This document shows positions 10,508 to 22,810 of a DNA stretch of 64,000 nucleotides, piece after piece. This stretch comes from Patellaria atrata CBS 101060 (taxonomy: Eukaryota; Ascomycota; Dothideomycetes; Patellariales; Patellariaceae). The first letter of the stretch is position 1, and every line of letters starts with the position of its first letter. The stretch spans positions 1,428,455-1,492,454 of the forward strand of contig MU006089.1 of assembly GCA_010093705.1 (NCBI GenBank), read 5' to 3'. Both the position numbers and the translations under genes were made by a program. The notes under the pieces were generated by a model. The model did not search any database. It had not been told where the DNA came from and was given only the letters and a program-made list of their open reading frames with translations.

Positions 10508-13267
10508 GATTGAAAGCTTCTCATGCGCGTTACTAGCTTCTTTCCGATCTTTCCATAGTATTAATCCTTCTCGTCGGACGTCTTCCAGGCCAAAGGCGGT
10601 GGCAGAAAGAAACTACCCTAATGAACAAACTCAACAAACATCGACCCCTTGGATCGCGCCCTTCTTTATTAAATCCTTGATCTAATCCAACAAGAACCTG
10701 AGACGAAAACAATCTCAACTTCAAAACTCGCCATAAGTTCCTTTGCTTTCCCAAAGGGGATAAATTAGAATTAGTTCTTGCGGATTTAACTGCTCCCCAG
10801 TACGTGATTACTTAACGTATCAATAACCGCAACTAATAGTCGAAACTCCTTTCTCATTAATAAGGATACCTAGACTGAGATCATTACTTCCACAGTATCG
10901 ATTATGCACGTTTCAATATATCCTGCATCCGTAAAGCGCATAGCATGTCAAGCAGGTGACTTGGAGCTCTCCACTCCACTGTGCCCCTCGAATTTCGGTG
11001 TATATCAGCGACACATGTCATCCTTCCTTTGGCTTGTCTCAATTGAGGTCCAAGATTTAAGAGGGATTCAAATCGATATTCATCCGTACTTCCGGACATA
11101 TTCTATTCGATATCTCAAACCGGTCGTATGGCATCTATGGCATGCTATGATAGGAGCAGTACATTTGCTTTTGGTCTTGTGTTATTTTTTTGCCGATTTG
11201 CATGATAAGAAGAACCATCTCTCGTCATGCTACTTACAGTATAATTTTATATTCAACCGTCATGCTAATAATGTGATAAAGCCGACCCGCTCCAGCAACC
11301 GGGCTGCTTGGCATAAGGCAGACTTTTCCATTCTCCAATGTCTCGGATCAACGTTGAATAGAGGGTTGAAAGCTCCAACAAGTTCTCGAAATTTTGACTG
11401 GTTACTGGTTACCAGTTTCGTGGAAGTTGCCGTGGAACGGAGGCTTGGGATTCGGGATTGGGGAATTGGATCGAAGCATTTATCATTAACATTCCATCAA
11501 CAAGGCTTAATAATCCGTCTAGAAATGAAAGACGATATGAGGTAGATGTACCTCGTGTCTGGTTTCTGCAAGCATTCATATTTGTAGGTAATGTATTGTC
11601 ATCAAATTGGAACAGAACAATTTGACTGTAGAACTAAGGTAGTTCTACTCTATAAGTTCTTCTACTCTAATCGTCAGAAACAACTGCACTGTGCCGTACA
11701 CAACTCCAGGCCGTACGTGTATGTGTCTAGAACTTGTACTGTACAGTACAAGCACTGCAACCCATCAGTACCCAAGAAGCGGCCAGGGCAACTTTAAAAG
11801 GAATGCTTAAATGCATTAAAGACGAATGGATGAACTTCATTTCAAAATAATAATAATTGGAATTTCGTGCCCTAATAAGAGACCCTCAACTTCAGTATCC
11901 GCATTATTATCAGTTCCCTTGGTTGTTGCAGGTCCAACGCATCGACAGGCATCCCGTCCGCAATCACACTGTATTCTACTCACGCTCTCACCCACTCTCA
12001 CACTCTCTCGCAGTCTCGCAGACTCTACAGACGTCAAGGTCTTGTCTCTTGTCTATAGGCAATCACGTCAGGTGTTACTCCCCAAGGGCCCCTTCGATTG
12101 CTTTACCTTCAAAGCCCTTACTTATTAGTGAGAAATGAAAATAATTCCTACCTTATTTATGCATCCAGAGAAAACCACCATAACCTAATGCCGTCAGCAG
12201 ATCAGCAATTGATAGATGCAACTATGTGTCCAGTGGCTGGATCAAATCATGCAGATAGATCCCATATTTCAGTCCTGATGATGGGAGTTATTCTACACTA
12301 TCATCCCATCCATATATCTACCAGTTCTAACTTTGTGTTGGGACTCTTTCCTGTCATCCTTATCCTCCTACCTTTTAGAAGTACACTTATGCTTTGGACA
12401 AGAACTTATACCTACCTTACCTACTCATTATTGCTGTACAATTACAGCACAATCTAAAGTCAACGGAAGTGCCTCGGGTTTCGTAGCTATCGATAGCGCC
12501 AGGCCCGAATCAGACCCAAGTTACTATATTCTTTTTTTTTCCTTCCCCTACATATCGAACGACGGGAACTGGAAGCGAATTTAAGATACGGTAATTATTA
12601 GAGGTTTACCTTTAGGTTCGAGCAACACTCATCACCTCAACAAAAGTCTTTTCAAGTGGTAAGGTAGCCGTACTGTGGTAGGAAATTGGACACTTGAGGT
12701 AAGCAGCACCCTCTTATAGCTTACGAGTTTTACTGTACGAGCACCAGCGAGATCGCGTTCGCGTTCGTGTTCGCGTCCCCCATATCTTAGATAGTACTAC
12801 CGAAGTACCTTATCCTCAAATTCTCCCCCGTCGCTACCCACCTCACAGCCCCAGCACAGAAGGGCGGAACTCTTCGCGTGATATACAGTAGATACCGTTA
12901 CAGTACATGGCTCACAGATGGCATTATCGCAGCGCGACAGCAGTATTTTCACTTGTGGCTCACATGCCCATTAACTCCGCTCGTTTCCGACCCGCAACCT
13001 GATCGAAAAAGAATTATCGGATCACTCGTCTACGAAACCCACCCAATCTCGTCTCAGAAGTGCAACTCACGCTGTCTATTGGGTTGCCACCACCAGGAGT
13101 TTCGCAGGAGAACTCAACACTCGCCCCTCCCGAGTCTCAATCGGATTTTTTTCTACCTCCAGGCATCACCTGCTGCGCACCATGCAGCAGAGTCTAGCCG
13201 TTGAGACATATATACGTAGTTGCGTCCGATAGAACCTACTACGCGCTGTAAAGAAAAACTAAAGGAC
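10508..13267. other. Intergenic, 2.8 kb, no supported gene
   Basis: Between the divergent EMC1 and RSR1 genes. It has alternating A+T-rich and CT-rich stretches. A plus-strand open frame at 10904-11545 (213 codons) has no family look and odd composition (many Cys, His, Trp), so I do not call it a gene, though a lineage-specific protein cannot be excluded. A perfect palindrome lies at 11733-11752, and a small GCGTTC-type tandem stretch near 12755-12772. Confidence 0.35.
11733..11752. repeat. Perfect 20-bp palindrome
   Basis: The sequence CTTGTACTGTACAGTACAAG equals its own reverse complement. Its 12-bp core TACTGTACAGTA recurs exactly at 44348-44359. Function unknown; it could be a dimeric protein-binding site or a dispersed short repeat. 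Confidence 0.7.
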
Positions 13268-14314
13268 ATGTCACAGAGGGAATACCATATTGTGGTTCTG
13301 GGCTCAGGTATGCTGGCTTCCTGAACCTCTTAATTCGAAACTATCGAGCACATCTAAGGGAATGCTTTTGTTGCTGACGAGGACCCTGGAAAATCTACAG
13401 GTGGGGTTGGAAAGAGCTGTCTCACAGGTATGCAGAAACAGACAATATTACTCTCAACACATCAGAAGGAGAAGAAAGAAATTGCTGATGCGAATCAGCG
13501 CAATTCGTCCAAAATGTCTGGATCGAAAGTTATGACCCTACTATCGAAGATTCATATCGAAAAGCCATTGAGGTCGATGTGAGTTTCCGTCACTACTTAC
13601 GATTTCGGCATCCACTTATCAGTCACTTCTTCTAGGGACGACAAGTCATCCTCGAGATCCTAGACACAGCCGGAACAGAACAGTTCAGTGAGCTATCCTC
13701 CACCTTCAAAGTCAATGATATGGTCCGTCACTAACGAGTCTCATTAGCGGCAATGAGGTGACTACCACCTGCTCCCAAAGTTTTTAAAGAGACCGTAGAT
13801 ATCTAATAGTCTCCACCACAGAGAACTCTATATGAAGTCCGGTCAGGGTTTCCTCCTTGTTTTCAGCATCACGTCCCTTTCCTCCCTACACGAATTATCC
13901 GAACTACGCGATCAAATTCTCCGGATCAAAGATACGGATTCAGTGCCTCTAGTCCTCGTTGGGAATAAGTCGGATCTGGAAGAAGACCGAGCTGTATCTC
14001 GTGCGCGAGCATTTTCCGTCAGTCAGCAATGGGGCAATTGCCCATATTACGAAACCAGTGCCCGTAGAAGGGCCAATGTCGATGAGGTGTTTATAGATCT
14101 TTGCAGACAGATTATCCGTCGGGATATGGAACACTCGCAGAGAGAAGGAGGAGGCAGGCACAGAAGACATCATGGCGGTGGAGGATATGATAGGCACGAG
14201 GGATACAGAGATAGTGAAAGATACGATGATGATAGATATGGCCACCCTTCAGGCGGTAGGACGAGGAGACATAAAGAAAGGAAAAGGAGAAAAGACATGT
14301 GTACAATATTGTAA
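13268..14314 (+). CDS. RSR1: Rap-type small GTPase, RSR1/Bud1/Krev-1
   Basis: Six exons (13268-13307, 13402-13428, 13499-13578, 13636-13687, 13748-13757, 13822-14314) give 233 residues. The fifth exon is only 10 nt. All nucleotide motifs are present: P-loop GSGGVGKS, effector YDPTIEDSY, switch [22 protein letters not shown] and ETSA. The Thr after DTAG, where Ras has Gln, is the Rap/Rsr1 signature. The tail is a long His/Gly/Arg-rich basic stretch ending in CTIL, a CAAX box whose final Leu predicts geranylgeranylation, so the protein should sit on the plasma membrane. Known relatives mark polarity and branch or bud sites (RSR1) and act in hyphal polarity and reproductive development (Krev-1). 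The ATG at 13268 is preceded by AAAGGAC and matches the family N-terminus. Confidence 0.93.
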
Positions 14315-14948
14315 AGGCGCTTAGAACTGTGGCCCGTGTCGCTCGATGCATTATTCCCTACTCAGGTGGGGGAGATATTGTTCAGTAAGACTTCCATGAT
14401 TTTGGTTATCTACGGTTCCTCTTTGTCTGGATTATAGGGGGAGTTTTGGGCTCATTTTATAGATTTCTACACTCTCGCGAGGAGGACATGCGATCTGCTA
14501 TTTGGTGTTTTCCCCCATTGCTGTCTTACTTGATTTCCTAGCTCACACGACGTCTACTAATGTTCACCGCAAAAAGCAAACATCATTCAACTCCAAGCAA
14601 GGATAAAGGAAGATGTCGAAACCTAACTACGATAACGTATACCCTTGTATTGATACAACGTACTGTACATTACATAAGCTGTTTCAAAAGTTTATACACA
14701 GCCTTAGGTTATGATTAAGGTACCTTAGGTTAGTGCGAGTTAAAATATCTGTATTTTGCCAAGATCTCCAGCTCCCTTAAATTGTTATCTCCATTCCTTC
14801 AGGTTCCAATCTTTCATTTCGACTTTATCCTGTTATCTATAACTGCACAGCCGCCCTCATAGGGCAGCAGAAATTAGTTGATAGGTAACAGACACGGATC
14901 TTCTCGTAAGTACTTTACTTGTCTTTTGAACTTTTCAAGAATATCTTT
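14315..14948. other. Intergenic, RSR1 3' flank
   Basis: About 630 bp, A+T-leaning, with a 12-bp palindrome TAAGGTACCTTA at 14716-14727. No gene is supported. Confidence 0.35.
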
Positions 14949-15665
14949 ATGGCAGAAACAACTCCTTTGCTCTCCGAAGTCCCTGAGCAAGGGCTCTTTG
15001 AATGACGTGGAGAGAGTAGAGGACAATGATGCCTCAACCACGCAAGCCATCTCGCCACACATCATCAGCGCGATTGTCCGCCTATCTGCATCTTCCATTT
15101 TGTTTTCTGCCTTGACGATCATCATGGTCATAGTCGCGTTTATCTATAATGCAAATTCAAGTGATTACTACCGTTGGAATCCTTACGAGGAGGAGCTAAG
15201 CATAACAGCTGGCTTTGTATGGAATAGTTTTCCTTAATTTTCTGCTTGTGCCTAACTTATTCCTCGATAGCTGTCCTCCCTTTCCTCTTTTCTGGCCTGA
15301 ACCTCACACGTGTTCGTGCAACCGGCGGTGCCCACTCCGTTCATTGGTTCCTTAATTTCCTTGTAGATGCGATACTTACACTCTTCTTCATCATTGAGGG
15401 TATCTCTACTATTGGTAGTATATCAACTAGCTATTATCTTGATTTAGAAGGAATCTTAAAAATCCTGGATTGCATTGCTTTCAGCTTTGCGCTGCTGGTT
15501 TGCTTGATCCACTTCGCCTTATTAGCAATACGAGCCCGTATTGCGTATCGAGGACAATACTGGAGGCAGCCGTGGACCTTTCCTGGCGGAGAGCTGACCT
15601 TATCTTTCACCGTTAGATTATTGAGACAAGAAGACGGAGAGAGACCTCGGGGGCCAAGGTCATAA
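14949..15665 (+). pseudogene. Four-helix membrane protein gene with broken frame
   Basis: Three frame-linked pieces look like one host membrane protein. It starts MAETTPLLSEVPEQG (ATG 14949, a vacuolar dileucine-like N-terminus). After a +1 change near 14990-15000 it continues DVERVEDNDAST and a helix with SSILFSALTIIMVIVAFIY. After a second, compensating change near 15228 it continues FCLCLTYSSIAVLPFLFSG, then FLVDAILTLFFIIEGISTI and FALLVCLIHFALLAIRARI, ending at 15665. Four membrane spans of about 20 residues suggest a MARVEL-like or similar tetraspan protein. No intron with legal ends and normal size (at least 45 nt) reconciles the frames. One T more in the T4 run at 15228 and one base fewer near 14995 would restore one frame, so either a recent pseudogene or sequencing errors could explain it. 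I do not recognise the family. Confidence 0.5.
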
Positions 15666-18600
15666 TGGTCTGGTTGTCGACAAAGTGGTACAATCAATGT
15701 ACAGAGAGATTACGAGTATCTGAGCAAAATTGCCATGGCCTATTCCATTGCCCTCATTGAAAGAAGAAATTCTCGTTGATCGTCAAAATTTATGTACAGC
15801 ACCAGTCCTTCCCAGCTGGGGACCGTCGATTCTCTTTTGTATGATCATTAGTTTTCACTTGCACGCTGTTAAGTTTTACTTCTTTCTGTTGAAAGATGTC
15901 ATATAATGAATCATTTCCTGTTCTATCCGGTTTCCACACTAGCCTCCCTAATCACTTCTCATCATCTATGTGACTATATTCAGCTCAAAAATTATTCTTA
16001 TTCAAGAGTTACTTCAGCAGGAATAACTCTGTGAGATTTAGATCAGATCCACCCTCATCCTATATTAAACAGTAGCTATTCGGAGCCAGCAGCCGGTTAT
16101 AGGGCACCTTCATCTCAGTCATTTTCCATTATACCACCTTCTATGAATGCATTTATCTGAGCTTTTCCGTCCAAGACCACTCCACGAGTTCGTCAAGATC
16201 GCCGTGTCTAGAGCAATATGAGGCGGTCCGGCAAGAGTAGATTACATTCAAAAATGTAATAAAGGAGGACGATCGCCTTGTTGACTTTATTCAATTCCAG
16301 AGAATTCACATCCAAGATTAAACTATTGGTCACGATCAGCAGAGCTTTATCCCTCAATTAAGTTCACACGGTCTTGTGCATACCAAGAATCGATTTAGGG
16401 TTTAGTGTCCTTTCACTAGGCCTCTCTAAGGCGCAAAGGAGAAGATATCTCCCTGGATAACGGAATAGCGGTAGCTTGGTTCTATATCCCATCCGCCCTT
16501 CAACTTGATCCCTCGCTAAGAGTTACCATTCAACAGGTTCAGCATTCTATAACTAGTTTTCCTCACTTGCATCCCTACGTTCTCTTCTGTCCATCATTGC
16601 CAGTCAACTTCTCTTGGTCCAGGTTCCCTAATTGGCATGCTAGAGTTGGGTCCGTAACGTGGTAGAGCGTGACATTCTCGCTTTTGATTCATTTCGTATT
16701 ACGTTTACCATTATCATTCAGCCGAGCGGATGACATTAATCGAAAGAAAGGGGATAGTATTAGTCTTGTGAAGCGAACATATTCAGGGTTCCTAACTAAT
16801 TCTCCCGATCTCCACACCAACTATATTTTTCCTGGTGACATGGAAAAGTGCTAGTTGGTTTGAAAACGTGCGCTAGAAGACAAAGTTCAGCTTGTCTTGC
16901 GGCTTGATCTGACAAATGTTGATGTTTCGGATGCAAAAGAGCTCGATTCAATCTAGACCAGATAGTAATTTGTAGGGCTTGTCCCTCGCAATTAATCAAA
17001 AGCTATATCTAACTACAATAAAAACACGTTGTCATCATCGATCTTTTTTGATATCGATTTGTTCCTTAATGCTCTAATATGCTAGAGGTCACTCTTATCA
17101 CCTTCCTTCTCCCTGATTCTTATTCAGATCAATCTAAGATGACTCATCCTAGGAACGAGTACATATCTCGCACTTCCCTAATCACCTACAAATGAGGGTA
17201 AATGACCAACCATCCTTCGATAAATCAAAGCATATATATCCCCTTGAGGTAGGGATAGTCACGGCAATTTCTCACGGATGTAGGATTTCCCATGTAGAAT
17301 TATAACTTCAATACCTTTTCAACGTACTTAATCTGCTGGAAGAAATCAAAGAGAACATGGGTACAACTATCACTTGCTGTCGGAACATTTTGAATAGGGA
17401 TGCTTCTACGGCTGTTGTAGATACATACTAAAATCCGTATAAATTGCCCTTAGCACCCCTATAAGATATAATAGACTCTGTCCACTTGAATTCCTCCTAA
17501 CTAGAGGATCAGTAGATGTTTAAATTAGCTTAAAACTGGATATCCTACACTTCTTAATACCGTCACACTCGGATTAACTTCACCATATGATAGGTAGGGA
17601 CTAGGAGGAGTTGGAGACCGAAATCGAAACTTTCTGAGATCTTCTTTCGGACCAGGGATTTAGTAGTCTAGGAGCTCCATCCGAGCTCGATTCCATATAT
17701 TTTCCTCCCTATTCCACAACGCACTTTAAGGTTCGACGCTGGTCCTTAGGATTTCTCTATACTGCTTGGGGTTAGATGTACCGACTCCTTGAGGTTTAAA
17801 ACTGTCCTGTGTTGCTGAGGAAATAGGAACTAGAATATTGGAACATGAAATATAAGGCAACAGACAGCCGCTTTTCGGCTATGGCGGGTGAGAAAGAAGC
17901 TTCGGTACCGAGGATTCCGTCCGTTCTAGATACCGATTCCCAGAGGATACCGACAACCGGGATAGACCTGGTTCTCCTCACCTTCTTTTCAGCTTTCCTA
18001 ATAATAAATTCTTTGCATGCAATGCAAGTGCATCGGATTCCGAGTTGCGTATTCCGTAGATTCCTCGGGGATGCATTGCTCATTGAATTAAATCATCACC
18101 GCCATATTCACCGTGGTGACACGCACAGTGCTGTCACAACGATTTGCACTACTCGTTCGGAATTTGGATTGAGGGGAATGCCACTTGCATGCATGGAACA
18201 AAGAAAAGAGCTCCGTGACTCCGTGAAGTTGTTATCGGTCTTGAGAAAAGCCCTTAGACAGGTTTGAGATTCACGCAGTTCCAAATATAAGCCCAAAGCG
18301 AAGCGAAGTGGAAGTGCAATCACTGAGGTCGGCGAAGAGAAAATTGGCAATCAAAAAGATGATGGGAAGGATTTTGGGGATGTGAAAAGTATCAAATAGA
18401 TGACCTCTAGGAGCTCCCGAAAGAGGAAGCTGCATACGCCATCAGCCATCTAACTTACAGTACAAGTACAGTAGTACATGTACGCGCCCGCTACGAATGC
18501 AACTAGTCAGATGAATTGAGATACACTTAAGGTTTGCAAGCATCTGTTACAGATAGAGGATTGATATCTTAAGCAAATCTCAGAATGGGGCTCTAACAAC

Positions 18601-19005
18601 TGATTTTGCACCAGAAAATAATGCGTGGGGTGTTCGTGGGATACTCCGTACTTATCTGTGTCCGTGAATTATGGACGAATCACGTCCGTTTTCATATTGT
18701 CTTGGATCATCTACCATTACAGAGAACTTTGATCCTTTGCTGGTCGCCACCGGTGAGTAGGACTCTGCGCCGCGAGTGTTATACCGACCTGATATGAAGG
18801 AGATACGTTGCAACAACGCTCTGTAATCTGAGGTAGAATCACTAGAATGAATCGTCTTCTCGTCCACAATTTTCCCTGTAGCTTTGGAATAAGGTATGGT
18901 CGGGTACGGTGAAACGATTTTGCGTCTCTAACAGAAATCTAATTTGTCAAGAATAATTTTAAGATATAGGTTAGACATTACCAATTTTCCTCACAAATCG
19001 GATCA
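15666..19005. other. Intergenic, 3.3 kb, no supported gene
   Basis: A+T-leaning unique-looking DNA with many stops in all frames. Overlapping open frames of 95 (minus) and 140 (plus) codons around 17796-18267 share the same DNA; neither has a recognisable motif or splice context. Nothing resembles transposon coding sequence. The segment marks the change from the conserved block to gene-poor DNA. Confidence 0.35.
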
Positions 19006-19108
19006 GGTCTTGTGGTCTAGTGGTATGATTCTCGCTTAGGGTCACCTAAGTTTCAATTTCATTCATTTGAAATGCGAGAGGCCCCGCGTTCGAGTCGCGG
19101 CAAGACCC
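19006..19108 (+). tRNA. tRNA-Pro (anticodon AGG) with a 31-nt intron
   Basis: The acceptor stem pairs GGTCTTG (19006-19012) with CAAGACC (19101-19107), discriminator C19108. The A box TGGTCTAGTGG is at 19013-19023 and the B box GTTCGAGTC at 19088-19096. The anticodon stem is CTCGC/GCGAG around the loop TTAGGGT, anticodon AGG at 19038-19040. An intron of about 31 nt follows position 37 (19042-19072). It contains CCTAAG, which can pair with the anticodon-side CTTAGG, the usual extended helix recognised by the tRNA splicing endonuclease. The T arm is CCGCG-TTCGAGT-CGCGG. A tRNA that reads CCU and, with inosine at position 34, CCC and CCA. Confidence 0.93.
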
Positions 19109-19123
19109 CGAAAGTTTGGTTCA

Positions 19124-19140
19124 TTTTTTGATTGTTTTTT
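19124..19140 (+). terminator. RNA polymerase III T-run terminator
   Basis: Two runs of six T (19124-19129 and 19135-19140) lie 15-32 bases after the tRNA 3' end, the usual pol III stop signal. Confidence 0.8.
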
Positions 19141-19519
19141 GCATCGCCTCTCTAAGAAATAAAAGGGATTACACAAATTCGATACCCTTTGATTTTCTTA
19201 TTCGTAGCGGGGATATTTCCTGCTATACTGTAGTAGCTCAAGCAACATAACTTTCAATGCACGAACCATACCGCTTTTTCTATCTTCTTTTGATGACGAC
19301 GGGGCATATTTGAAAGGTATTTATTGGTCTATCTATTATCAATCATGATCAATGTTTGCAATCCAACATTCCGACTTCAGAGCGAAAGAATTGCGGTGAG
19401 GACGCATGTAATTACATGTATTAGGACTAGTGTGTCCATAAACGCTAACTATGCAGCAGAGAAATCTTAAAACTCCCTTTTTCACCATGATTCCATGAAA
19501 GAAGAAACCACAAAGGAAC
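19141..19519. other. Intergenic, tRNA to flavoenzyme 3' end
   Basis: About 380 bp of A+T-leaning sequence; nothing beyond 3' flank recognised. Confidence 0.3.
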
Positions 19520-21356
19520 CTACGACGTGCGGCAAAGCCTCTTGTCGCTTCCTTCGGCCCAGTATTCACTACCGACGGCTTCTAAAGCGTAGAAAATGCT
19601 GTATGGGTCGTACTTCTTCTTGATCGATAAGAGCTTGTTGTAATTACTGCCGTAGAACACCTGCTGCCAGTTTGGCTGCTGGAAATCTGCCTCGTTTACG
19701 TATGATGCTCCGTTAGGGGTTAAAGAAGCTAACTGGGGAATGAGCTGGTTCGTCATGAGATCTTGATTCTGTAGATTCAGATTCCAATCCGTGTAGCTCC
19801 AAAATCTATAAGGAAGTTAATATACTGCGGGACTATGATAATCTTTTCCGGGATGAAATGATAGTACTTACGTGCCTACAACGACGCTAATGAGCGTATC
19901 GCGCCATGCTGGGTTCACAGAGTTCGAAGGGTGAGGTTTATCTACATTAAATGCAAGGCCAGAGATGAGAGCTCCGGCATCGTTGATATTTCGGAGTGCT
20001 TTCATCAGACCGCCAATGTTTTTCTTAACGACTGATCTTGGGATGAAACGGCCGCCCAGCTGAGCATTCGCGACAGCTGTTGGAGGGTTCATTGCATTAT
20101 AGCTATCCACATAGCTTGGGAAATCCGCAGAGTAATAAGCTGAAATAGCATCTTTAGTAAGGGGGGTTATATGAAATCTGAACAGAATGCTTACTGTAGG
20201 GGATACCACTACTCTTCAACTTTTTAAATGTTGGTGCCATCAGATCATCTAACTTCTTCTTCGTGAGTCCTGGCGCTGTGTTGGTCACAAGAGTGAAACT
20301 TTGGCTTGTGAGGTACCAGATGCTGAATACTCCGGCATCAACTATTGACGGCAGACTGGAGATGTAGGTCTGAACGGCCGAGTAGAACTTATCTTGTGAC
20401 ACTCCAGCATTTGTGAAGGTCATATTGCTAGCGGCAGTACGAAGGTCCGGATATGCTTTGATTGTGGCTGTGAAGACAACACCGTACGTGCCTCCCCCAC
20501 CACCGGATAGAGCCCAATACAGATCAGAGTTTTGGCTTGGTGTTGCAGTCAAGAGCTTCCCAGTACCTGTTACAACTTGCCACTCAAGTACCTGGTCTGC
20601 AGCCAGGCCGAACTTGGAAGCTACAGGACCGTGACCGCCTCCTTGGGAATATCCACCGACGGGTCCAACGCTGGGGCAATTTCCACCCACGACAACAAGA
20701 CCATTTGAGTGAGCAAAGTTTTGCAGGTCGCTGTTAAGAACTCCGGCACCAACTTTGATCGCCTTCCCGGTGTATCCGTTAGCTTTGTAGTTCACGAGTT
20801 CCACGCCCTTCAAGTTGTGAGTCCAGATACCCAAAGCTCCGGCCCCGGTGGATTTTCCAAGATAGTCGTGGCCGGTGTTTCGGATGACCAGCCGAATATT
20901 TTTGTCGTTGGCAAATTGAATAGCTTTTTGATAGTCTGCCATTTCTCTGGCGTTGACTGCGTATTGAACGTAAGTGCCAACGACGCACTGAGCTGATGTT
21001 GGGGTGAATGGATCACAGCTCTGATTCGCGAAGAAGGGGGCCATGATTGAAGACGGAGAATCAATGTGAGTGTATGGATCAGTCCATGCGGCCTGAATAC
21101 GAGCACATTCTGCGGCATTGTAGGGACCAAAGCTGCTGGAGTGACAAGGTGCGGCCAGTGGTCTTGTCGCAATGAGTCTTCCTCCAACCGTCTTGTTGAA
21201 GGCATTCCAATCAGTCTGTGATGGCCAACAGACGTCACCTGGGAAACATCGACATCGTGGAGTGCGGCTCTCAAGCTGCTGTGACTGTGGAAGGGCAAGG
21301 ATGGATGTGATCAGAGAGAGTAATAGAAATAGGGAACGGAGAGGTAGGAGAAGCAT
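19520..21356 (-). CDS. Secreted BBE-like FAD oxidase (probably bicovalent flavin)
   Basis: Three exons (21356-20195, 20139-19872, 19805-19520) give 571 residues. A signal peptide covers about residues 1-21 (LLPLRSLFLLLSLITSILAL), so the enzyme is secreted or enters the ER. The FAD-binding PCMH domain has RNTGHDYLGKS with His163, the usual 8-alpha-histidyl site, and GGNCPSVGPVGGYSQGGGHG with Cys227, placed like the 6-S-cysteinyl residue of berberine bridge enzyme, so two covalent flavin links are likely. The C-terminal BBE motif is present (NWQQVFYGSNYNKLLSIKKK, then YDP). Such enzymes oxidise sugars, alcohols or alkaloid-type substrates with O2; the substrate is unknown. For the first intron I used the CAG acceptor at 20140 because the branch (CTTACTAAAG) sits at the right distance; an alternative AAG 13 nt upstream would not keep that spacing. 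Confidence 0.88.
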
Positions 21357-22525
21357 TTTTGTTCGGGACGAGGGAGGGAAAGGCTAGACGTGAAAGAAAG
21401 GAAAGCAAGAGGAAGATGAGGAAGTAATAAAGGGTAACATGAGCTGTTCCCCGCGCTTGGAACGGACTGTTTGGGAAGCCACGTGTGGACGACTGTCCCA
21501 TGCGCCTGGTGTATATGGCATTGTGGCACGAATTGAAGTTGCCATAGTGGTAGGTGCTACCCTTAGCTCACCAGCCTTCTTACTACCTGCTTCCAGCTTT
21601 CTTCTTTTGGTATGCGGCGACGCGGCTACAACGCCTCTTGGGCAAGCGAAAAGCAGAGCACAGGTAGCAGTCAACGGTGGCGCTTTCCTTGTGTGTGGGG
21701 GGGAGAGGGGAAAGAGAAGGAGCAGACTTTTGGGGAAATACCCTTTAAGGTAGCCTATGTAAGACTAAGGTAGAAGTGTTCCTGTCGGATATGTGGTAGA
21801 CTACCTACCTTACCTACCTTACCTACCTTACGGTATGATCGTACTGTCAGGGTTCTGCGGTGTTACAGTATGAGGATGTGAAATTGAGTTCTAAAGTGAG
21901 ATCAAGATTTCCGACAAGGGTTTCGAGGTTTCAAAAAAAATCGACCGGAGATAAGGTCAGATGTATATCCTTGCGGCCACGCAAAACTGGCTGCAGATGG
22001 AATGGTCGGTAGATAGGCTCACGCATGGACTGGGTGCATAAGGTGTGTGCGGTAAGGTGCTTTGTAGAAGCCCAGCAAGTGAAGGTACCTTAGGGTAGAG
22101 TAGTAAAGAATATTTTTTAGTGTGTCCCGTCAAATCTCGGTCGAGTTTCTGTCGGTCGTCCTTTTCGGAAATCTTTAAGGCCACGGCCTTTGATATGAGT
22201 GGCGTCGGTGGCGTTTTAAAGCTGATGGGATGGAGTGAAAGTGGAGGTATGGTTGAGGTAAGGTTCATTTAATTGATAGTTTGATAGGTAGGTTGATACC
22301 TTATTACGGTACTCATAGGTAGTCAGTTCCTCATCGCTCTTGCTCTCGCTAACCCTTCGTAACCTCTCTTTCCTTCAAGCCTCAATACAGTAATAGTCCT
22401 ACCTTACCGTACTAGACATTACGGAAATCAGGTACAGTCAGCCACAAGAAGTCAACGTCCATGCGCCGCTATCACGTGATTGAAGCGAATATTTTTCATA
22501 ATTTCTTCTATTCTTCCTCCTTTTC
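21357..22525. other. Upstream region of the flavoenzyme, no gene
   Basis: About 1.2 kb. It includes a CT/GA-rich leader next to the flavoenzyme start, a short tandem array of CTACCTTAC around 21800-21832, and the palindrome AAGGTACCTT at 22082-22091. No gene is supported. Confidence 0.35.
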
Positions 22526-22810
22526 TATTATAATAGCTATTTAAAATATTATATAAATTAAAAATAGTTTATTAAAAGCTTATAATTAAATAAATAAATA
22601 ATAATATAAAAATAATAATATAAACTTTCTATTATATAAATTATTTAAGTTTTAAAATTATTATTAAAATTTTAATATTATATTTTAACTATTTAATATA
22701 TTATTATATAAATAAAAAAAAATTTAAAAAAGTTTTAAAAAAAATTAAAAGTTTATTAATTATATATTAAACTTTAATTATCTTTTTAAATAAATTTATT
22801 ATTATTATAG
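22526..22810. repeat. Near-pure A+T block (RIP-like fossil)
   Basis: About 285 bp with almost no G or C (runs such as AATAATAATATAAAAATAAT). The edges are sharp on both sides. This is the composition expected when repeat-induced point mutation has been driven to saturation on an old repeat. No element family can be named and no coding relic remains. Probably very old. Confidence 0.65.

Noticed and set aside
10904-11545. 213-codon plus-strand open frame
   Set aside because: No motif, odd composition and no promoter or splice context; kept only as a note in the intergenic entry.
15217-15270. A possible intron (GTATGG...CGATAG) to repair the frame of the four-helix protein gene
   Set aside because: Its phase leads directly to a stop after nine codons, whereas the sequence inside it, in the other frame, looks like part of the second membrane span.
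17796-18267. Overlapping open frames on both strands
   Set aside because: Two unrelated frames share the DNA, neither with motifs; typical of chance openness.
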